The position numbers were made by a program, and so were the translations under genes. Source: Nitrosococcus watsonii C-113 (GTDB taxonomy: Bacteria > Pseudomonadota > Gammaproteobacteria > Nitrosococcales > Nitrosococcaceae). From it: a DNA stretch of 64,000 nt. Where the stretch lies: the NCBI RefSeq assembly GCF_000143085.1, contig NC_014315.1, positions 805,001 through 869,000 on the forward strand. Direction: 5' to 3'. Under the pieces are notes generated by a model, which saw only the letters and a program-made list of their open reading frames with translations, did not search any database and was not told the DNA's origin. This document shows positions 57,619 through 64,000 of this stretch, in pieces. Numbering within the stretch: position 1 is the stretch's first letter; every line of letters starts with the position of its first letter.

Positions 57619-57830
57619 CCGTGCTGCCTAAACTTCACCACGCTAGCCCCTTCCCGCAAGCCGCCTTTTCTAAGCGTGAAGTCGGTAATCTTCTGCATGG
57701 GTGCCCGATACGATATAGCCCGCCGTCACATCGTTGCTATTTTTGTGGTTCAGTAGGGCCTTCACGGCATAGCCCGGTACATCTAGGGGGGCCGCCGCCG
57801 TGGCAAAGGTGCGCCTTAAGCCTGTGAAAA
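57617..57830 (-). pseudogene. C-terminal remnant of a tyrosine integrase
   Basis: The minus strand reads LRRTFATAAAPLDVPGYAVK, then ALLNHKNSNDVTAGYIVS, the catalytic Arg and the His of a phage-type tyrosine recombinase. After a frameshift near 57690 the tail continues as MQKITDFTLRKGGLREGASV and ends at TGA overlapping hicA. The N-terminal two thirds and the frame are lost. It fits an element once integrated at a neighbouring tRNA gene. Confidence 0.8.
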
Positions 57831-57840
57831 GCACCAACAT

Positions 57841-57863
57841 AAGGCCGGCAAGATGCCGGCCTG
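57841..57863. terminator. GC-rich hairpin downstream of the sulfatase gene
   Basis: AGGCCGGCA / TGCCGGCCT is a 9-bp stem with a 3-base AGA loop. It lies just after the leftward sulfatase gene. The T-run that follows on the minus strand is poor, so termination is uncertain. Confidence 0.4.
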
Positions 57864-57892
57864 AGCGTGTATCGAGTTTCTTACGATGTCTA

Positions 57893-60265
57893 TTATTTCA
57901 AGGAAACAACAACTTCGCCAAGCGTACCCTGAAAGTCAAAAGGCTCGCGGTAGTCATAGGTAACCGGCGTGCCGGTATCTGTACCAATGTCCTGATTTTC
58001 TGACAGAGAGTATTTCATCGGTGCGGTTTTCTCTACGTTGCCCTTGCCGACTCGTTGACCGTCAACGAACAGTGTGATGGTACCACCTTTGCCAACTTCC
58101 TTATCCTTGCCTTTATAGTCGAACTCCATCTTGACCACGTGCTCACCGGCGGCGATCAATTTATCGCTGGCCACTGTGTAACGTGCGATATCAAGATAGT
58201 TATGGGTTGCGACCAGCTTACCGTTGAGCAGATAGAAGCCCCAGCCACCGGTATTACCACCCTGAGTAAAGATCATGCCGTTGGCATTATCGTCGATGGT
58301 AATCTTGGCGGTGATGGTGAAGGACTTGTTCTTCAGATCGGGCGCCGATGCTTCGGGAAGCCCCACAATGGGCACGGGGTAGATGTACTCAGAACGTCCC
58401 GCAGCCAGATTGGGTTTGCCCATCAGTTCAGCGCTGAAACGTTCGGAACCCCGCCAGTCGAGCGGTAGAACCTGTTCTTTAGACGCGGTGGCCCACCAGA
58501 GCTTGACCATCTCATCTAGTTTCTTCGGCTTCTCCTTGGCGAGGTTATTCGCCTGGGAGAAATCTTCCTCCAGATGGTAAAGTTCCCAAGGTGCGCTCAG
58601 TGGGTCAAACGCGCCCCGGTTCGGGTTCCATGGTGTAAATGACAGAGCGCCTGCCCACCACCCATCTTTGTAGATACCGCGATTCACGAACATCTCAAAA
58701 TACTGGCTTGTGCGGATCTCTGCAGCGTCTTTATCGGCCAGAACGCTAAGGAAGCTGCGGCCTTCTATCGGTTTCTGCGCGGTCCCATTAACGCTGCGTG
58801 GCTCTTCAATTCCAGCGGCGTCGAGGATGGTCGCGGCCACGTCAATGACATGGGTGAACTGACTGCGTACTTCGCCGCCATTGTCGTATTTGGCGGGCCA
58901 ACTCACCAGCATCGCGTTTCTTGTGCCGCCCAGATGGCTGGCTACCTGTTTGACCCACTGGAATGGCGTATCCATCGCATGGGCCCACGCGGCGGGGAAG
59001 TGGTTGAAGTGCTTGGAGGTGCCGATTTCATCGATAAAAGGCATCATGTCTTCGGTTTGCATCTGCACGCCGTTAAAAAAAGCATTCTCGTTCAGGGTGC
59101 CGGGGATACCACCTTCGGAGGATGCGCCATTATCGCCGATAATATAGATGATCAGCGTATTGTCAGCGTCAGGGAGCGTTTTCACATAGTCAAGTACCCG
59201 ACCGACCTGTTGATCGACGTGTTCACCATAGGCGGCGAAGACCTCCATCATTCGGGCTGAGAGTTTCTTCTCATCGGGCGAAAGGCTGTCCCAGGCGGGC
59301 AAACTGTCGTGGCGTTTAGTGAGCTTGGTACCTTTAGGAACAACTCCCATCCTGATTTGGCGCGCGAGCGTTTCCTTACGGTACTCATCCCAACCACCAT
59401 CAAATTTTCCTTTGAACTTCGCGATCATTTCCTTTGGCGCTTGGTGTGGCGAGTGAGTGGCCGCGGGAGCAAGGTACATCATCCATGGTTTATCGGGCTG
59501 AATCGCTTCAGTCTGCTGTAACCATTGAATGGAGTGATCTGCCAAATCGACACTGAGATAGTAATCGTCGTCAGTTTGCTGTCCTACCGGAGTCTGGTTT
59601 TCATACAGATACGGTCTGATCTGGCTAGTGTCGCCCGCCATGAAGCCGTAGAAATAGTCGAACCCAAGATTATTCGGCCAGTGATCGAAAGGCCCCATCG
59701 CGCTGGTTTCATAAGTGGGCGTATTATGATTCTTGCCGATCCAGGAGGTAATGTAGCCGTTCATGCGCAAAATTTCGGCAAAAGTGGCGGTATCTTTCGG
59801 GATAACCCCAGTGTAACCGTCATAACCCGTCGCGACCTCAGTGATGTTGCCAGTACCCGCCACGTGGTGGTTACGCCCGGTCAGTAGCGCTGCGCGTGTA
59901 GATGAACACACGGCTGTAGTGTGGAAGCGATTAAAGAAAACGCCTTCCTCAGCGAGCGCCTCCATGCTTGGCGAAGGCACACCACCGCCGGCGACAGAGA
60001 ACTGGCCAAAGCCCACGTCATCAAGCAGCACCAGGAGAACATTGGGCGCACCTTCGGGTGCCGCAACCTGCTTGGGGAATTGCGGTGCATCGGAATTCAG
60101 GTAAGTGGTACCGACATTACCCCGGTATTTTTGTTCGGCATAGGGTAGATTAAGTTGTGGTGCGGTCACTCCCGGTCGACCTTCCTGAGCCACAGCTCCC
60201 GCACTGTGCAGGGCGATCATGCAGGATGCACTGAGCGCAATAAATTTTATTGGTGAAAGTTTCAT
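57893..60265 (-). CDS. secreted sulfatase with atypical CSSTR active-site motif
   Basis: The 790-residue alkaline-phosphatase-superfamily sulfatase has a signal peptide. Metal ligands are in LLDDVGFGQ and [12 protein letters not shown]. The maturation site is [17 protein letters not shown] with Cys120. Canonical sulfatases have CxPxR; here the Pro position is Ser, so conversion of Cys to formylglycine is uncertain. The C-terminal 150 residues form a beta-sandwich domain like laminin-G (TKIT-type strands, TLFVDGQRVGKG). It probably acts on sulfate esters in the periplasm or outside. It is a paralogue of the next gene upstream. Confidence 0.9.
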   Translation of the reverse strand: MKLSPIKFIALSASCMIALHSAGAVAQEGRPGVTAPQLNLPYAEQKYRGNVGTTYLNSDAPQFPKQVAAPEGAPNVLLVLLDDVGFGQFSVAGGGVPSPSMEALAEEGVFFNRFHTTAVCSSTRAALLTGRNHHVAGTGNITEVATGYDGYTGVIPKDTATFAEILRMNGYITSWIGKNHNTPTYETSAMGPFDHWPNNLGFDYFYGFMAGDTSQIRPYLYENQTPVGQQTDDDYYLSVDLADHSIQWLQQTEAIQPDKPWMMYLAPAATHSPHQAPKEMIAKFKGKFDGGWDEYRKETLARQIRMGVVPKGTKLTKRHDSLPAWDSLSPDEKKLSARMMEVFAAYGEHVDQQVGRVLDYVKTLPDADNTLIIYIIGDNGASSEGGIPGTLNENAFFNGVQMQTEDMMPFIDEIGTSKHFNHFPAAWAHAMDTPFQWVKQVASHLGGTRNAMLVSWPAKYDNGGEVRSQFTHVIDVAATILDAAGIEEPRSVNGTAQKPIEGRSFLSVLADKDAAEIRTSQYFEMFVNRGIYKDGWWAGALSFTPWNPNRGAFDPLSAPWELYHLEEDFSQANNLAKEKPKKLDEMVKLWWATASKEQVLPLDWRGSERFSAELMGKPNLAAGRSEYIYPVPIVGLPEASAPDLKNKSFTITAKITIDDNANGMIFTQGGNTGGWGFYLLNGKLVATHNYLDIARYTVASDKLIAAGEHVVKMEFDYKGKDKEVGKGGTITLFVDGQRVGKGNVEKTAPMKYSLSENQDIGTDTGTPVTYDYREPFDFQGTLGEVVVSLK

Positions 60266-60582
60266 TTTCTTATCTCGCAGCTAAACATAGATGTTGAGCG
60301 ACCCCCGAGCGGCGATGCGAAGTGAAACAGCGCATCGAGCGCGAGGGCCGCATAAAAATAGTCCCCAATGTTTGACCCCAGCGGAGAAGGGTTGGCTTTG
60401 GCCACAGGCCGAAGGCTGTAAAGGTTTCCTTGCTCGGTTATCTCGAAGTTTATCCCGCCCTTGCGGGTCAATCCATCGAGGGAGCACTGCCCGTTATCCC
60501 GGCCCGTGCTGTTTAACCCCCTGGCGCAGTGTTTGGAGCACTGGTATTGGCCGGTCGCCACAAGCTGGGCGACCGCCACCAT
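60262..60582 (-). CDS. small hypothetical frame upstream of the sulfatase
   Basis: A 106-residue frame fills the gap between the two sulfatase genes and its stop overlaps the sulfatase start by 4 bases (ATGA). It reads SLDGLTRKGGINFEITEQGN, then NPSPLGSNIGDYFYAALALD. No ribosome-binding site precedes its Met and I recognise no family. The overlap could be real coupling or chance; other frames across this gap look less protein-like. Confidence 0.35.
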   Translation of the reverse strand: MVAVAQLVATGQYQCSKHCARGLNSTGRDNGQCSLDGLTRKGGINFEITEQGNLYSLRPVAKANPSPLGSNIGDYFYAALALDALFHFASPLGGRSTSMFSCEIRK

Positions 60583-60609
60583 CTAAACATTGCAATACAA
60601 GCATTGTCA

Positions 60610-62964
60610 TCATTTCATTTCAACGGTCACCTGCTCAATTTCACCCGTGAACTTATTAGGTGCTTGGTAGTCACGAGTTACGGGCTGTCCGGTGTCCTCG
60701 CCGACGCCAAAGGTATCGATGCCGAAGCGACCTGGGACCGTGGACTTCAAGCTCTCCTGAGCGAGTAGTTTCCCGTCCTGGGAAAACGTAACCACTCCTC
60801 CAGCGCCCGGTTTGTCGCCGCCGTCATAGGCGAAATCAACCACCAGGGTAGCTTTGCCGTCGATCGGCGCGGAACCCTTCAGTTTTGTATCGTCGCCGAA
60901 GTAATTGTAAACGAAGACCGGCACGCCTTTTTCGAGATAGAGGGATAAGCCAGCGGCAAGCCCGCCATAGCCGAGAACGACGCCGTTGGTTTTGTCTCCC
61001 TCCGCTTTCACTTTGGCGGTCAGAGTCCACGATTGGTTCTTCATCGAAGGTGCCGCGCTTTCCGGAATGCGGGTGGCACCTTCATAGTAGGTAAAGACCT
61101 TTCCTGCCGGGTCGGCCCCTGGAACACCGGGTTTAGGAACCGCGAGGCGGGCTGCGCCGCGGTCGTCGAGCGGAAGCACGTTAAATTCTTCCATAGCCAG
61201 GGCGAATTTCGCCTTCAGTTCCTCGAGCTTGTCCGGGTTCTTGTCGGCCAGGTTCATCGCTTCAGAGAAGTCATCGGGCAGGTAGTAGAGCTCCCATTGG
61301 TCCTTATCCCAATTCCCCGGGGCAAGATCCTGGCGCCATGGTAGCGTGTGCTGGGCGTTCGCCTTCCAGCCATCTTCGTAGAAGGAGCGGTTGCTGAGGA
61401 TTTCGAAGTATTGCGATTTCCTACCCTCAAAGGACGGGTCCGTGAAGCTGGCGAGGAAGGAAGCGCCTTCAAGCGGCTTCTGCTCGACGCCGTCTACGGA
61501 TTTCGGCATTGGCAGACTGGCTGCCTCGAGCACGGTCGGGAACACGTCGATCACATGCAAAAATGCCTCACGCGGCTTGTCGTCGTGCTTGATTTTCGCG
61601 GGCCAGCTCACGACCATTGGGTTGCGTGTCCCGCCGAGATGGGAAGCGATCTGTTTTACCCACTGAAAGGGAGCGTTGCCCGCCCAGGCCCAGCCCATGG
61701 GGTAGTGCGGCTCGGAGCCCGGCTGACCGACGGTGTCGAGCAGGGGAATGAGATCTTCCAACGGGGTTTGCACGCCGTTGAGCGCGGCAATTTCATTAAA
61801 CGTTCCGTTGGGGCCGCCTTCCGAGGAGGCACCATTGTCGCCGACGATATAAATCACCATGGTATTGTCAGCATCGGGAAGTTCCTTGATCGCATCGAGC
61901 AGACGGCCGACCTCGTGATCGGTGAAGGCCATGTAGGCTGCGTAGTTTTCCATTAACACGGCATAGACCTTCTTCTCGGTGTCATTGAGGGTGTCCCAAG
62001 GACGTATCCAATCGGGGCGCGGTGTCAGCTTCGTGCCTTTGGGCAGGAGACCGCTTTCCAATTGGTGTTGGAAGATGGCTTCGCGGTAAACATCCCAGCC
62101 CTCGTCAAAGGCTCCCTTGAAGGGCTCGCGCCACTTGGCCGGGGCCTGGTGCGGGGCATGCATCGCGCCGGGAGCGAAATACATGAAGAATGGCTTCTCT
62201 GGCGCGACCGACTCGGAGAACTTCATCCGCGAGATCGCCCGGTCGGCCATGTCTGTGAGCAGATGATAACCTTCCTCTGGAGTCTTGTCGGGCTCAACCG
62301 GCGTCGTGTTCTCGAAGAGTACCGGATAGTATTGGTCGGTTTCACCCGCGTTAAATCCGTAGAAATAATCGAATCCCAGCCCGGTCGGCCAACGGTCGAA
62401 TGGCCCCGCCACAGTGGTTTCCCAATCGGGTGTGTTGTGGTTTTTTCCATACCACCAGGTGGTATAGCCATTGCCCTTGAGCACCCGGCCGATGGTGGCG
62501 GTCTGTTTCTGAATCAGGGTCGAGTAGCTCGGGAAGCCCGTCGCCCATTCCATCAAGTACCCATTGCCAGCGACATGGTGATTGCGACCAGTCAGCAGGG
62601 CGGCGCGGGTCGGACCACAGATCGCCGTAGTGTGGAAGCGCGTGTATTTCAATCCCTCGGCAGCGAGTTGATCCAGCGCCGGGGTTGGAATCTGGCCACC
62701 GAAGGTGCTCGTCTGGCCGAACCCAACATCATCGAGCATGATGACGACCACGTTGGGCGCTCCTTCCGGCGCGGCGACCGGTTCCTGCCAGTCCATTTCG
62801 GAAACTTTGTAGTTCTCGCCGATCTTGCCTTTGAATGGGGAAAGTGGAATCGGCAAGCGGGATCTGTCGGGCCATTCCGCAGCGAATAGGGAGAAGGATA
62901 GCAGTATAAAACAGCAGGCCGCCAGACCAGCGACTTGTGGGGATATGGTTTTCATTTTTCTCAT
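60610..62964 (-). CDS. secreted sulfatase with canonical CGPTR motif
   Basis: The 784-residue paralogue of the downstream sulfatase has a signal peptide ([19 protein letters not shown]). The site [17 protein letters not shown] holds Cys116 in the proper CxPxR setting for formylglycine formation. Metal-site motifs [10 protein letters not shown] and [12 protein letters not shown] are intact. A C-terminal beta-sandwich with [15 protein letters not shown] closes the protein. The Met three codons on (62955) is also possible. GC content is visibly high, suggesting transfer. No sulfatase-modifying enzyme is seen in the window. Confidence 0.92.
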   Translation of the reverse strand: MRKMKTISPQVAGLAACCFILLSFSLFAAEWPDRSRLPIPLSPFKGKIGENYKVSEMDWQEPVAAPEGAPNVVVIMLDDVGFGQTSTFGGQIPTPALDQLAAEGLKYTRFHTTAICGPTRAALLTGRNHHVAGNGYLMEWATGFPSYSTLIQKQTATIGRVLKGNGYTTWWYGKNHNTPDWETTVAGPFDRWPTGLGFDYFYGFNAGETDQYYPVLFENTTPVEPDKTPEEGYHLLTDMADRAISRMKFSESVAPEKPFFMYFAPGAMHAPHQAPAKWREPFKGAFDEGWDVYREAIFQHQLESGLLPKGTKLTPRPDWIRPWDTLNDTEKKVYAVLMENYAAYMAFTDHEVGRLLDAIKELPDADNTMVIYIVGDNGASSEGGPNGTFNEIAALNGVQTPLEDLIPLLDTVGQPGSEPHYPMGWAWAGNAPFQWVKQIASHLGGTRNPMVVSWPAKIKHDDKPREAFLHVIDVFPTVLEAASLPMPKSVDGVEQKPLEGASFLASFTDPSFEGRKSQYFEILSNRSFYEDGWKANAQHTLPWRQDLAPGNWDKDQWELYYLPDDFSEAMNLADKNPDKLEELKAKFALAMEEFNVLPLDDRGAARLAVPKPGVPGADPAGKVFTYYEGATRIPESAAPSMKNQSWTLTAKVKAEGDKTNGVVLGYGGLAAGLSLYLEKGVPVFVYNYFGDDTKLKGSAPIDGKATLVVDFAYDGGDKPGAGGVVTFSQDGKLLAQESLKSTVPGRFGIDTFGVGEDTGQPVTRDYQAPNKFTGEIEQVTVEMK

Positions 62965-63073
62965 GGCACTCGGGGGTTTAGTGTAGTTCGGATTATTTTG
63001 GCGTTGAATCTACAAGCAATGGAAGATTTAGCCAAGTGGCTTGGGTGCAGGTAAAATTATATTTATTATTTCC

Positions 63074-64000
63074 TTAAAAGTTTAAGGCAGTCCTTAGGCC
63101 AAAGGCCCAAGTGGTATCGGTACGGGGTAGGGCGGAGTCGATCATTTGGGCATCGAGGGTGACATGGAACCAGGGTGTCATCGCAATATTGTAAAAAATC
63201 TCGCCCCCGATCTCATTGCCCACCCCCAAACCACGTAGCAGATCTGCATCGCTCATGCCTACATAGTACATGCCAGCACCCCACCTATCCTGTTGGCGGC
63301 TTGGGAATAATCCCTTGCCTCCTAATCCACCGGCTCCATGCCATTTCACGGGATTTGGATCGCCATCGGAAACTCCGAACCGAGCAAATAAACCCCAGCC
63401 CTTGCTGGAGTCTCCTTGGAGATATTGATGGGCATTGTAATAAAATGCCCAGGTGTCACTATCAGTCGAAGGAATCGACTGATTTTGCAAAATACTCCCA
63501 ATGAAGACCCGAGGGTCCTGAGCAATCTCAAGGCGGTTCCTGTTAATCCCATAGAGAAACCCGAAAACTTGCCCACCGGGGCGCTCGCCTAAGGTATGCT
63601 GGACACTCCATTCGGTGGAGAGGCTTGTCCCTTCATCCCGTTTAAAGGGATTCTCACCAGCAGCCTCCTCGCTATTGTAGGCGGATAAAGTCCCCGTAAT
63701 GTTTTTTTGGGGTAAAAAGATCATCCCTCCACCCAAGGTTACAGTGGGGGTAGAAGCAGCTTCTACCGGTGACATCAGAAAGGCGAGGTTCAAGAAATGG
63801 GTGTTGGAGCGGGCAGATCCGGCGATTTCATTGGCATCACCATCAAGGGTGTTAAGCAGGCCCCCAAAAAACCCCCATTTTTCACTCAGGAACTGGGTAA
63901 ACGTTAGCTCGGTTAGGGCTCCTACCTCTTCATCGAAACGGTCCTCGACGTTAGGAAACACGGCGTCGTTATTGATGGGCGAGACGGTGCCGGCACGCCG
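63074..64000 (-). CDS. OprB-like carbohydrate porin, 5' end outside the window
   Basis: The C-terminal 309 or so residues are present and the frame stays open to the window edge (upstream codons read RRAGTVSPINNDAVFPN). Barrel strands show alternate aromatic residues (EWSVQHTLGERPGGQVFGFL, WGLFARFGVSDGDPNPV, WGAGMYYVGMSD) and the final strand ends TTWAFGLRTALNF with terminal Phe. This matches OprB/carbohydrate-selective porins. It lies 109 bases upstream of the sulfatases in the same direction, so it may deliver their substrates. Confidence 0.85.
   Translation of the reverse strand, partial: RRAGTVSPINNDAVFPNVEDRFDEEVGALTELTFTQFLSEKWGFFGGLLNTLDGDANEIAGSARSNTHFLNLAFLMSPVEAASTPTVTLGGGMIFLPQKNITGTLSAYNSEEAAGENPFKRDEGTSLSTEWSVQHTLGERPGGQVFGFLYGINRNRLEIAQDPRVFIGSILQNQSIPSTDSDTWAFYYNAHQYLQGDSSKGWGLFARFGVSDGDPNPVKWHGAGGLGGKGLFPSRQQDRWGAGMYYVGMSDADLLRGLGVGNEIGGEIFYNIAMTPWFHVTLDAQMIDSALPRTDTTWAFGLRTALNF

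Noticed and set aside
58055-62889. Plus-strand frames opposite the sulfatases, up to 275 residues
   Set aside because: High-GC shadow frames of the two intact sulfatase genes.

Overview
The window reads as the chromosome of a gammaproteobacterium. Gene content and order fit an ammonia-oxidising purple-sulfur relative such as Nitrosococcus. This assignment comes from recalled synteny and from the mix of a full System I cytochrome c maturation operon, coq7 and glcF with many decaying IS, NACHT, pentapeptide and DUF29 elements; no search was run. Base composition is near 50% GC in the core. It is visibly lower in the 3.4-4.3 kb stretch and higher in the helicase (13.8-18.6 kb) and sulfatase (57.9-63 kb) blocks, which suggests those were acquired.

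Layout. 1-3256: end of an rRNA operon (boxA spacer, 23S, 5S, terminator). 3391-7773: small membrane protein, PmtA-like methyltransferase, coiled-coil outer-membrane protein, decayed IS5-type transposase, rhomboid protease. 7825-10746: tsaB, then the arsenosugar pair arsS and an ArsM-like methyltransferase. 10763-26337: a housekeeping block (mutS ... pncC-thpR-recA-recX-alaS-lysC-csrA-tRNA-Ser). It is interrupted between mutS and pncC by a ~1,614-codon SF1 helicase with a Vsr-like nuclease domain, now broken by one stop and one frameshift. 26498-38388: GH13 enzyme, periplasmic CxC protein, 2-hydroxyacid dehydrogenase, peptide-type ABC transporter without a binding protein, glcF, coq7, LysM protein. 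38477-45576: complete ccmABCDEFGHI operon on the minus strand, including a 52-residue ccmD. 45982-51588: DUF2868/DUF3482 pair, then speD, VOC protein, and OsmC divergent from crp, an order conserved in other gammaproteobacteria.

51937-57830 is an accessory patch: an IS630-family element with recognisable ends; an unrecognised frameshifted gene; and an argU-like tRNA-Arg(UCU) 3' end present twice (54221-54273 and a decayed copy at 56415-56464). The two copies bracket a NACHT NTPase with internal deletions, a C-terminally truncated pentapeptide protein and a DUF29 remnant. tRNA-His, tRNA-Lys(CUU), a GC-rich inverted repeat, hicBA and the tail of a tyrosine integrase overlapping hicA follow. I read this as a tRNA-anchored island undergoing decay.

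57893-64000: two tandem large secreted sulfatases and an OprB-like porin cut by the window edge, together suggesting uptake and desulfation of sulfated organic molecules. One sulfatase has an atypical active-site motif (CSSTR instead of CxPxR).

The best candidates for further attention are the broken helicase-nuclease gene with its attC-like 3' end, the argU-bracketed NACHT/pentapeptide segment, the paired sulfatases, and the arsenosugar cluster.
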